DNA of 11,743 nt, taken from positions 1 to 11,743 of the forward strand of contig PBVS01000007.1 in assembly GCA_002728725.1 (NCBI GenBank). The letters are read 5' to 3'. The notes below the pieces were generated by a model. That model was not told where the DNA came from, ran no database searches, and was given only the letters and a program-made list of their open reading frames with translations. Shown in pieces: positions 1 to 6,546 of this stretch. How positions within the stretch are numbered: position 1 is the first letter of the stretch; each line of letters begins with the position of its first letter. Position numbers and translations under genes: made by a program. The DNA is from Woeseiaceae bacterium. Its GTDB lineage: Bacteria > Pseudomonadota > Gammaproteobacteria > Steroidobacterales > Woeseiaceae.

Positions 1-494
1 AAACCAAAAGAAATCCATATCCAGTCGTACTCATCGCTTTGAGAGAGAGTGGCATTACTGCTTTTTTTACGAGGAGTTCAGCTGCAAATATCCCTGTAAA
101 CCTTAGGTTATGTGAAAAACTGGGTTTAAGTAAAAATACCTTTGCCGTCTCTATCCCACTTGGAGCTACCATAAATATGGGTGGAGCTGCGATTACGATT
201 TCTGTTTTGACTCTTGCAGCAACAAATACGCTAGGAATTCAGGTTGATTTTCTCAGTGCTTTATTACTTTGTGTTGTTTCAGCTCTCTCAGCATGTGGCG
301 CTTCGGGCGTTGCAGGGGGTAGCTTGTTACTGATACCACTTAGTTGCGGTTTATTTGGTATCTCCGAAGATATTGCGATGCAGGTTGTTTCTGTTGGTTT
401 TGTTATCAGTATACTTCAAGATTCGGCAGAGACTGCTCTAAATAGCTCAACTGATGTAGTATTTACCAGTGCTGTTGATCTAGATAATCAATAA
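1..494 (+). CDS. sstT: Na+/serine-threonine symporter SstT, C-terminal part (cut by the left edge)
   Basis: This is the last 163 residues of a dicarboxylate/amino acid:cation symporter family protein that takes up serine and threonine with sodium across the inner membrane. The reading frame is open from base 3, so the gene starts outside the window. Visible landmarks are [15 protein letters not shown], the SSAANIPVN stretch, [13 protein letters not shown] (the position of the NMDGT sodium/substrate motif of the glutamate-transporter fold), the [15 protein letters not shown] re-entrant hairpin, and the last transmembrane helix with D-x-x-E-T-x-x-N ([14 protein letters not shown]). I recognise the residues as very close to E. 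coli SstT, which has roughly 410 residues. The stop is TAA at 492-494. The gene runs convergently into the DUF4149 gene and overlaps its end by 15 bases. It is probably unrelated to the aromatic pathway further right. Confidence 0.93.
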   Translation, partial: TKRNPYPVVLIALRESGITAFFTRSSAANIPVNLRLCEKLGLSKNTFAVSIPLGATINMGGAAITISVLTLAATNTLGIQVDFLSALLLCVVSALSACGASGVAGGSLLLIPLSCGLFGISEDIAMQVVSVGFVISILQDSAETALNSSTDVVFTSAVDLDNQ

Positions 495-869
495 AATCAG
501 AGAATTAGACAATAGCAATACCAATGTTAATATCACGCTTATGGAGTGCAAAGTTTTAAATTTTGATTCATTGCCTTCGTCTTTCGCCCTGTTTGTTATG
601 GGTATCAAAAAATAAGCGATTGCTGGTAATACAGTATTTGAACAGCCCATAAAAAAAATCTCGTTGATGCCAGTATTGATATAACCCCCGACAAGAAGAA
701 AAGCAAAACCAAGGAAATTCAGAAGTAGAAAAAATTTGGGGAATATTGCTCTTAAAAATTTTTTTGTATTTTCTTCATCTAGATTATGAAAAACAGTTCT
801 GGTTACATAAATGGTGTGAAATATAATTATGCCAACAATTACACCCGAGATCATTGATAAATATTGCAT
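480..869 (-). CDS. DUF4149 (TMEM205-like) four-helix membrane protein
   Basis: This 129-residue hydrophobic protein has no known biochemical function. Four transmembrane helices can be placed at about residues 3-24, 46-65, 70-91 and 108-129. Family signs are [17 protein letters not shown] just after helix 1 (compare the usual FHtf-vaPtlF-hLd pattern), the AIFPKFF segment before helix 2, the ITNRAKDEG loop after helix 3, and [15 protein letters not shown] at the start of helix 4. The length fits the family. The ATG at 869 has a good ribosome site (AGGAAAT) just upstream. It follows the M20 peptidase gene by 25 bases and is probably the last gene of the leftward unit. Its 3' end overlaps the end of sstT by 15 bases. 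Family assignment is fairly secure; any role in the neighbouring pathway is unknown. Confidence 0.75.
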   Translation of the reverse strand: MQYLSMISGVIVGIIIFHTIYVTRTVFHNLDEENTKKFLRAIFPKFFLLLNFLGFAFLLVGGYINTGINEIFFMGCSNTVLPAIAYFLIPITNRAKDEGNESKFKTLHSISVILTLVLLLSNSLILLII

Positions 870-894
870 ATAATTTCCTTTATTCTTTATTTCT

Positions 895-2301
895 CTAATT
901 ATTGAAATGATCGGCTATGATCAAAGCCACACATCCTGAAAGGTTTTTTGCTGTATTTAAATCGAGAAATTCATTAGGCCCATGAGCATTTGAATTTGGG
1001 CCCAGCACACCTGTGACAAGGAATTGAGCTTCAGGAAACTTTTCCCCAAGTATACCCATCAGTGGAATACTTACACCAGCGCCCATAAATACAGCCGGCT
1101 TACCAAAAAATTCTTCTGATGCCGCTTGAGAAGATTTTTCTAGCCAGTCTGAAATATGTGGTGCATTCCAACCGGACATGGCAGATTCTGATTCAAATTT
1201 AACTATGCAGTTATGCGGTGCATTGCTTTCAAATATTTCTTTTATTTTTTTTGATGCATGCTCTGTATCGACATTGGGAGGCAATCTGAAAGAAAGCTTC
1301 AAGTTAAGATTTGGAAGCAATACGTTTCCTGCTACTTTGCTCTCGGGTAATCCGTCGGCGCCTGTCACACTTAAAATAGGTCTCCAGGTATTATCCAGCA
1401 TCATTTCATAGGGGGAGCGAGAGGGCGAATGAGTTAGATTCGCCCATGGAAATTTTGTATAAATAGAATCAGCTAAGACATCACTCGCTAATTTTATTTG
1501 CTCTAAATTTTTTTGCGGTATTTCTGTATGCAGTGCCTCACAGAGTATTTCTCCTGTCTGAGAGTCTTCAATAAGATTGAGCAGTTCTCTGGCTATTCTA
1601 AAAGTAGAGGGAACGATTCCACTGGCTGAGCCTGAATGAACGCCTTCATTGAGAATTTCCACAGATAAAATGCCAACTAAATTACCTCTTAATGAGGTTG
1701 TACACCATAATTGATCATAATTTCCACACTCAGCATCAAGGCAAATTATGAGAGATGGGAAACCAATTTTTTTTTCAAGCTTCTGCATATAAAAAGGTAA
1801 GTCATAGCTTCCACTCTCCTCACATCCTTCTATAATGATTACACAACTGGCATGAGGTTTATTTTGTTCCTGAAGTAATTTTATGGCAGTAATATATGAG
1901 AATAGCGCGTAACCATCATCTGCACTTCCTCGTCCATAGAGTTTCCCGGATTCAATTACTGGTAACCATGGACCCAGATCATCTCTCCACCCATCAAATT
2001 CTGGTTGTTTATCATAGTGACCATACAACAGTATTCTCTCAGATGAGTCCCCATCAATTTCGATAAATAAGAGCGGTGTTCTTCCATCAATTCTTACTAT
2101 TTCTGATTTTAAGCCTTTGATTGCTTGTTGATCACACCAATCCTTCAGTAATTTCACAGCATCTTCTATATATCCATTTTTATCCCAATCTCTATCAAAG
2201 GAAGGGGATTTACATGGGATTTTTATGTATTCTGATAAAGCAGGAATGACTGATTCATTCCAGAGTTTTTCAACTGAGTTTTTTGTTGTATCTATTCGCA
2301 T
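895..2301 (-). CDS. M20-family zinc metallopeptidase, carnosinase/CNDP-like dipeptidase or amidohydrolase
   Basis: This is a 468-residue cytosolic di-zinc peptidase of the M20 family, without a signal peptide. All expected active-site residues are visible: H95 and D97 in YGHYDKQPEFDGW, bridging D128 in GRGSADDG, catalytic E161 and metal ligand E162 in EGCEESGS, D189 in LDAECG, and H440 in NAHGPNEFLD. H222 of VHSG marks the inserted dimerisation domain (about residues 205-325). Length and motifs fit the dipeptidase branch (CNDP/PepV-like) better than DapE or ArgE, which are shorter. M20 enzymes hydrolyse dipeptides or amide conjugates, and the substrate cannot be read from sequence. The gene lies 12 bases after the metF-like gene on the same strand, so the two are probably co-transcribed. 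The ATG at 2301 has no clear ribosome site, which suggests translational coupling. Confidence 0.88.
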   Translation of the reverse strand: MRIDTTKNSVEKLWNESVIPALSEYIKIPCKSPSFDRDWDKNGYIEDAVKLLKDWCDQQAIKGLKSEIVRIDGRTPLLFIEIDGDSSERILLYGHYDKQPEFDGWRDDLGPWLPVIESGKLYGRGSADDGYALFSYITAIKLLQEQNKPHASCVIIIEGCEESGSYDLPFYMQKLEKKIGFPSLIICLDAECGNYDQLWCTTSLRGNLVGILSVEILNEGVHSGSASGIVPSTFRIARELLNLIEDSQTGEILCEALHTEIPQKNLEQIKLASDVLADSIYTKFPWANLTHSPSRSPYEMMLDNTWRPILSVTGADGLPESKVAGNVLLPNLNLKLSFRLPPNVDTEHASKKIKEIFESNAPHNCIVKFESESAMSGWNAPHISDWLEKSSQAASEEFFGKPAVFMGAGVSIPLMGILGEKFPEAQFLVTGVLGPNSNAHGPNEFLDLNTAKNLSGCVALIIADHFNN

Positions 2302-2313
2302 GTTTCAATGACA

Positions 2314-3192
2314 TTATCTAAAAAATTTTATCAATTCTGCACACTGGTCTTCACAGTTCGGTCCCATTAGATGGACACCAGATATACCTTTAAGGTCGAT
2401 AAGCTCTTGAATAATTTCTTCGCATATTTTTTTCCCCTCATCAAGTGGCGATGAAGCTTCTTCCAATCTCAAAATAATTGAGTCTGGTATTTTTACTCCA
2501 TATAAATTTTCTCTCATCCATGATGCTTGTTTAGCTGATTTAAGTGGACCAAGACCTACAATAAATTTTGCTTGGTCAGAGAGATTATTTTCTAAAATGA
2601 ATTCAGAATATTTTTTGCATAAGTCAAGGTCATAACAATATTGAGTTTGTACAAAACCAACTCCCATTCTGACTTTTTCAACAAAAAAATTTGAATGCGT
2701 ATCTCTTACATAATGATCATGGATGCTATCGGCACAACCAGAATATATCTTTTTATGCTCTTTTATTTCAGTTCCGTCTAATAGATTGCCAGCAGACATA
2801 TTATTTAACAGTTCAATTAAATTTGAGCTGTTCATTTCATTTACTGCCATCGGTCCGTCTTCAGGAGGCCTATCACCAGACAAACATAAAATTTTATCTA
2901 TATTAAGGGATAAAGCTCCTAATATTTCTGATTCAAGAGCAATGCTGTTTCTATCTCTTCCTGTTATTTGAAGGATAACATCAAGACCATTTTTCTTGAT
3001 TTCACCAGCGACAACTAAGCTACTCAGTTTTGTCTTGCAGTTTGGAGCATCTGTTATGTTAACTGCGTCTGCTATGCCTATTAGGCTTGAAATTTTTTCT
3101 ACGCTCTCATTTAAATTTGTAGACACAGAAGGTGTGGTTTCAGCAGTAAATATAAAGCTTTCATCTTTTTGGTCGAATGGATTCACTCTCAT
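2314..3192 (-). CDS. Methylenetetrahydrofolate reductase-family protein (divergent MetF-like)
   Basis: This 292-residue protein belongs to the flavin-dependent MTHFR family, which interconverts 5,10-methylene- and 5-methyl-tetrahydrofolate. Visible family marks are the N-terminal strand with catalytic-type glutamate E18 (FTAETTPS, replacing FEFFPP of E. coli MetF), ADAVNITDAP (41-50), LQITGRDRNSIALESEILGA (74-93) and ILCLSGDRPP (101-110) with conserved D107. The TxRDRNxxALQSxxLGA-type stretch is typical of a MetF subfamily distinct from the biosynthetic E. coli enzyme. From general knowledge, such MetF-like genes often sit near folate-dependent methyl-transfer or demethylation genes; none is visible here. 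The ATG at 3192 has AGAGGA upstream. It is the first gene of the leftward unit and is divergent from the regulator/hydroxylase operon across a 103-base control region. The family is secure; the in vivo direction and role are not. Confidence 0.85.
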   Translation of the reverse strand: MRVNPFDQKDESFIFTAETTPSVSTNLNESVEKISSLIGIADAVNITDAPNCKTKLSSLVVAGEIKKNGLDVILQITGRDRNSIALESEILGALSLNIDKILCLSGDRPPEDGPMAVNEMNSSNLIELLNNMSAGNLLDGTEIKEHKKIYSGCADSIHDHYVRDTHSNFFVEKVRMGVGFVQTQYCYDLDLCKKYSEFILENNLSDQAKFIVGLGPLKSAKQASWMRENLYGVKIPDSIILRLEEASSPLDEGKKICEEIIQELIDLKGISGVHLMGPNCEDQCAELIKFFR

Positions 3193-3232
3193 TGTTTTTC
3201 CTCTTGGTATTGTGGTCAGTTTACAATTTTAA

Positions 3233-3262
3233 TTGACACAATACTCATTTAGTTAATATATT
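3233..3262 (+). promoter_or_regulatory. Sigma70-type promoter for the hpaR1-hpaB operon
   Basis: A perfect -35 TTGACA at 3233-3238 is followed after 18 bases by a -10-like TATATT at 3257-3262. Transcription would start near 3269, leaving a short leader before the ATG at 3296. The -10 lies inside the left half of the inverted repeat at 3251-3281, so a bound regulator would block RNA polymerase. No convincing leftward promoter for the metF-like gene was found in the same gap. Confidence 0.6.
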
Positions 3263-3281
3263 AATTGTTAATATATTAACT
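3251..3281. promoter_or_regulatory. Tandem-palindrome operator, probable MarR/HpaR binding site
   Basis: This is a perfect inverted repeat with 14-base arms (AGTTAATATATTAA and its complement) around a 3-base centre TTG. Each arm contains the 12-base self-palindrome TTAATATATTAA, at 3253-3264 and 3268-3279, so two identical sites repeat with a 15-base period. It ends 14 bases before the hpaR1 start and covers the -10 region. Position, symmetry and similarity to the palindrome at 7505-7520 point to autoregulation by the adjacent MarR protein, with possible effects on the divergent metF-like gene. Confidence 0.7.
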
Positions 3282-3295
3282 AATACGACATCAAT

Positions 3296-3751
3296 ATGGC
3301 AATACAAGATTTCAGTCAGTCTTTACCAATGATGCTATACCGTGCATTAGACGAAATAATGCCAAAATTTAGATGCATCTTTAATGAGTTTGCGCTTACC
3401 GAGCAGCAATGGCGAATTCTAAGAGTTTTATGGGAGCATGATAAGATAACTCTAGGAAGACTCTCTGATTTGACGTTGATTCCATCACCCAGCCTTGTTG
3501 GAATTGTTGATCGTCTTATTAAAGCAAAATTAATTAGACGCGAAAGATCAGATGCAGACAGAAGAATGATTTTCGTAGTGGCTACTGAGGAAGGGAGGAA
3601 TTTAGAGGCAAAGGTTATGCCTAGAGTTAATGAAATCTACAAAGAAATTAAAGAACCTTTTTCCATGCAACAATGGGGACAATTAATTGATGGTTTGGAT
3701 CAAATTTCACATTTTAATAAAAAAACGGTGACGAATGAGCACAAAGAATGA
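3296..3751 (+). CDS. hpaR: MarR-family regulator, HpaR-type (copy 1)
   Basis: This is a 151-residue winged-helix repressor. HpaR signatures are the N-terminal FSQSLPMMLYRALDEIMPKFR (6-26) and LTEQQWRILRVL (34-45), the latter nearly identical to E. coli HpaR. The recognition-helix segment SPSLVGIVDRL is at 64-74 and the wing DADRRMIFV at 86-94, including the family D-x-R pair (D88, R90). Members bind phenolic acids and are released from DNA. There is no clear ribosome site before the ATG at 3296; the start is supported by the match of MAIQDFSQSLPMML to the copy-2 N-terminus. The gene overlaps hpaB by 17 bases, so both are co-transcribed, and it lies just downstream of the tandem palindrome it probably binds. 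It lacks the AREAAM motif kept in copy 2, so it is the more diverged copy. The hpaR symbol means family membership, not strict orthology. Confidence 0.87.
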   Translation: MAIQDFSQSLPMMLYRALDEIMPKFRCIFNEFALTEQQWRILRVLWEHDKITLGRLSDLTLIPSPSLVGIVDRLIKAKLIRRERSDADRRMIFVVATEEGRNLEAKVMPRVNEIYKEIKEPFSMQQWGQLIDGLDQISHFNKKTVTNEHKE

Positions 3752-5216
3752 AGAAACCATGCTACCGCTGGGTAATGGTGTTAGAAGTGGTAAAGAATAT
3801 TTGGAAGGCCTAAAGGATGATAGGGAGGTCTGGCTGCAAGGTAAAAGAGTAGCTGATGTTACTGAGCACCCAGGTTTAAATAGGAGCGCCAGGACATTGG
3901 CCAGCTTCATGGATCGCCAATCAGATCCAAAATATCGAGACACAGTGACTTTTGAGCAAGACGGAAAACAAATCGCAACATCATTTTTGGTACCGAAATC
4001 AAAAGAAGACATAATAAAACGCGGTGATGCTTTCTATGAGTGGGCTAAATGGTCAAATGGAATGTTTGGCAGAACTCCAGATTATAAAAATGCCTCCATA
4101 ACGGCTTTTTATGGAGGCGCTGAGCTTCTTGAGGAGGGAGGTAAGCAATTCGCTGATAACATGCGAAATTATTATCATTACGCCACCACCAATGACAAAG
4201 TACTGACTCATTCACTTCTCAATCCAACTGTAAACTTTGAGTTATCAAAACAAGGTAAATCTGATAAAGACGTCTCCTTAAAAGTGGTAAAAGAGAATGA
4301 TGCGGGAATATTCGTGACTGGAGCAAGATTGCTCGCCACTTTGGGTCCTCAAGCTGATGAAGTGGAAGTATTTCCTTCAACATTACTAAATAGGCAGAAG
4401 GGATCTGATCTTGAATATGCCTTTGCATTCGTAGCACCTGTTGCCTCTCCTGGACTTAAAATGATCTGCAGAGATACATATGATCATGCAAAGTCTCATT
4501 ATGATGCACCTTTATCTTCACGTTATGAAGAAATGGATGCCGTGGTTATTTTTAAGGATGTTTTCGTTCCTTGGGAAAGAGTTTTCATTTATCGAGAACC
4601 AGATTTATGTAATCGTGCATTTGCACAGAATCATGCTGTTACTCAAATGATGCATCAGGTTGTTTGTGGGAAACTAGCAAAAGCAGAATTTATTGTAGGT
4701 TTACTTTGTGCAATGGCAAAAGCGTCAGGCAAAGACAAAGATATGAATATCAAAGGTCAAATTGCAGAAGCTATGTTTATGACAGAAACATTGAGATCAC
4801 TCAGATTTTCTGCTGAGCAACATGCGCATGAGGATGAGTATGGCAATTATATCCCTCTCAGGAGACCGCTTGACACGTCAAGAAATCTTTTTCCGAAAAT
4901 GTACCCAAGACTTATCGAATTGGTTCAATTACTCGGTTCAAGTTCACTCATGGCAACACCAAATGAGCAAGATTTAACAAATGAAATTGCAGACGATGTT
5001 GATAAGTATTTTCAACTTCAAAATCTTGAGAGTAAAGACAGGATTGCACTATTTAGATTAGCCCATGATTTGTCTGTTTCGGGTTTCGGTGGCCGACAAA
5101 CACTTTATGAGCGCTACTTTTTTGGCCCACCCAATGTAATGCATGCGATCTATTTTGATCTTTACAATAAAGATGACATGATGGACAGAGTTAATAGCCT
5201 ATTAAGTGAGGCATAA
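3735..5216 (+). CDS. hpaB: 4-hydroxyphenylacetate 3-monooxygenase-family oxygenase component (HpaB-like)
   Basis: This is a 493-residue FADH2-dependent phenol ortho-hydroxylase that turns a para-substituted phenol into a catechol; for true HpaB this is 4-hydroxyphenylacetate to homoprotocatechuate. Family residues are present: R113 and Y117 in FGRTPDYKN and H159 in LTHSLLNPTVN, corresponding to the substrate-binding Arg, Tyr and His known from Thermus HpaB. GARLLATLGPQADE (196-209) and the C-terminal FGGRQTLYERYFFG stretch are also typical. The length matches the family. The ATG at 3735 has GGTGA upstream and overlaps the regulator gene. No flavin reductase (HpaC) is encoded nearby, so reduced FAD must come from elsewhere. 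The true substrate may be 4-hydroxyphenylacetate or a related phenol; the position next to hpaF/hpaE favours a phenylacetate-type compound. It ends 5 bases from the convergent hpaR copy 2. Confidence 0.87.
   Translation: MSTKNEETMLPLGNGVRSGKEYLEGLKDDREVWLQGKRVADVTEHPGLNRSARTLASFMDRQSDPKYRDTVTFEQDGKQIATSFLVPKSKEDIIKRGDAFYEWAKWSNGMFGRTPDYKNASITAFYGGAELLEEGGKQFADNMRNYYHYATTNDKVLTHSLLNPTVNFELSKQGKSDKDVSLKVVKENDAGIFVTGARLLATLGPQADEVEVFPSTLLNRQKGSDLEYAFAFVAPVASPGLKMICRDTYDHAKSHYDAPLSSRYEEMDAVVIFKDVFVPWERVFIYREPDLCNRAFAQNHAVTQMMHQVVCGKLAKAEFIVGLLCAMAKASGKDKDMNIKGQIAEAMFMTETLRSLRFSAEQHAHEDEYGNYIPLRRPLDTSRNLFPKMYPRLIELVQLLGSSSLMATPNEQDLTNEIADDVDKYFQLQNLESKDRIALFRLAHDLSVSGFGGRQTLYERYFFGPPNVMHAIYFDLYNKDDMMDRVNSLLSEA
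4092..4118. repeat. Perfect 10-bp hairpin inside the hydroxylase gene
   Basis: GCCTCCATAA (4092-4101) and its exact complement TTATGGAGGC (4109-4118) flank a 7-base loop. It encodes ordinary protein sequence (ASITAFYGGA) and no T-run follows it, so it is not a standard terminator. It may be chance or an mRNA structure. Confidence 0.35.
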
Positions 5217-5221
5217 CCTTA

Positions 5222-5659
5222 TTATTGCTTATTTACTTTGCATGAAAATTTTTCAAGCAAATTAAAGATCTTACTGAATTCTTTAGAACCAAAAATACGT
5301 TCTATATCACTATAAATTGACTCGGTTTCTGGTGCCACTTTATTGATAATCTCTTTTCCTTTATCGGTTAATCTAAAAACAGATCTTCTCTGATCTTTAA
5401 TATCACCTGATCTAAGGACTATTTTTTCACTTTCTAAATACCTAAGAATTCTTGTTAAGCTTGGCGAGAGAAGAAAGCTTTTTTCTGCCAGTTCGCCTGC
5501 ATCTATGTGATTATGTTCATAAATTACTCTTATGACCCTCCATCTTTGCTCAGTTAGATTATGCTTTCTTAGCATTGGTCTAAATCTGGACATGGCTGCT
5601 TCTCTGGCTTTCAATAACATCATCGGTAATGATTGATTAAAGCCCCTGATAGGTATCAT
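5222..5659 (-). CDS. hpaR: MarR-family regulator, HpaR (copy 2)
   Basis: This is a 145-residue (from the ATG at 5659) repressor of the homoprotocatechuate operon type. It keeps the E. coli HpaR signature LLKAREAAMSRFRPMLRKHNLTEQRWRVIRVI (15-46), then the recognition-helix segment SPSLTRILRYL (65-75) and the wing DIKDQRRSVFRL (86-97). The ATG was chosen because it aligns with the start of copy 1. A TTG at 5680 in the same frame would add seven residues (MKTEQKK) and overlap the preceding stop as TTGA; neither start has a good ribosome site. It is the third gene of the leftward unit after the aldolase and FAH genes, which fits negative feedback on the pathway. Its likely operator is the palindrome at 7505-7520. 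It is the better candidate for the true HpaR of the two copies. Confidence 0.87.
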   Translation of the reverse strand: MIPIRGFNQSLPMMLLKAREAAMSRFRPMLRKHNLTEQRWRVIRVIYEHNHIDAGELAEKSFLLSPSLTRILRYLESEKIVLRSGDIKDQRRSVFRLTDKGKEIINKVAPETESIYSDIERIFGSKEFSKIFNLLEKFSCKVNKQ

Positions 5660-5676
5660 TTTTTTTTGTTCTGTTT

Positions 5677-6543
5677 TCAAGAACGAATTTCTTCTGTTAT
5701 TACGCCATTTTTAAGGGAACCTATTCCCGAAACCTCAACTTCAACGAAGTCACCTGCAGTAAGATATTTTGGGGGATCAAAACGCGCTCCAGCACCGTTA
5801 GGCGTTCCAGTCGCAATAATATCACCTGCCTTTAGATGATAAAAAGTTGATAGATAACTCACTAGGTATTCGAATGAAAACATAAGGTTATCTGTATTGT
5901 CATTTTGTCTTAATTCACCATTAACTTTTGTCTTTATTTCAAGTGATGAAAATGGATCAAGTTCATCTGAGGTGACCATCCATGGACCAATCGATCCAGA
6001 TTTAGCAAAATTTTTACCTTGAGTAACATTAAATTTTGCGTGCCTGAGATAGTCACGAATTGAGCCTTCATTCATAATAGTCATTCCAGCAATGTGTTTT
6101 TTTGCTTGTTCCGTTGGTATTCGTCTACCATCTTTTCCAACAATAAGAACAATTTCACCTTCATAATCAAGTTGAGATGATTCAGGAGGATCTAAGATAT
6201 CCTCTTTGTGTCCTACTAATGATTCTCGGGTTCTCATGAACACACTCGGGTATTTTGGCAATTCTGAATCATCCTTATATTCTGCATTCCGATCTAGGTA
6301 GTTGACACCAATGCAAATAATTTTTTCTGGATTAGTTATGGTTGGGAGGTACCGTACTTCTCCTAATGAAATCCCAGTCTCAGTTAAACTTGCCATCTCT
6401 GAAAGCTCATTTAATTTGTCTTTTCTTATGGCTTCTCTGAGATCTGTGACTCCATCTATATATTGTGTAAGGTCAATTACTGTATCTTCTTTTACTATTC
6501 CAAATGAGTTTTTATTTTCATAAGTGAAACTGATAAATTTCAT
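5677..6543 (-). CDS. Fumarylacetoacetate hydrolase-family enzyme, probable HpaG-like decarboxylase/isomerase
   Basis: This is a 288-residue single-domain FAH-fold enzyme. After an N-terminal cap (1-65) come KIICIGVNYLDRNAEY (74-89), the metal site E128 and E130 in LDYEGEIVLIVGK, then MNEGSIRDYLRHAKFNVTQGKNF (157-179), GPWMVTSDELDP, and GDIIATGTPNGAG (240-252). The third metal ligand, usually Asp in NDVSARD, aligns with E159, exactly 31 residues after E128 as in human FAHD1 (E71 to D102). In homoprotocatechuate degradation the FAH-type HpaG decarboxylates 5-carboxymethyl-2-oxohex-3-ene-1,6-dioate after HpaF action; context supports that role. E. coli HpaG has two such domains and this has one. 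Other FAH-family activities such as hydratase or hydrolase remain possible. The gene lies 3 bases after the aldolase gene, with ribosome site GAGGA inside that gene's end. Confidence 0.85.
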   Translation of the reverse strand: MKFISFTYENKNSFGIVKEDTVIDLTQYIDGVTDLREAIRKDKLNELSEMASLTETGISLGEVRYLPTITNPEKIICIGVNYLDRNAEYKDDSELPKYPSVFMRTRESLVGHKEDILDPPESSQLDYEGEIVLIVGKDGRRIPTEQAKKHIAGMTIMNEGSIRDYLRHAKFNVTQGKNFAKSGSIGPWMVTSDELDPFSSLEIKTKVNGELRQNDNTDNLMFSFEYLVSYLSTFYHLKAGDIIATGTPNGAGARFDPPKYLTAGDFVEVEVSGIGSLKNGVITEEIRS

Positions 6544-6546
6544 ATT

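Noticed and set aside
1178..1411. Open frame on the plus strand within the M20 peptidase gene
   Set aside because: It lies wholly opposite a gene with all catalytic motifs and its translation resembles no family. The same reasoning excludes the other short frames opposite or inside the metF-like, hpaB, FAH, aldolase and AhpD-like genes.
3193..3250. Leftward promoter for the metF-like gene
   Set aside because: Only poor -35/-10 matches with wrong spacing were seen (for example TTGTGT and TAAACT 12 bases apart), so none is listed, although one must exist nearby.
4092..4118. Intrinsic transcription terminator in hpaB
   Set aside because: The stem lies in the middle of an intact coding sequence and no T-run follows.
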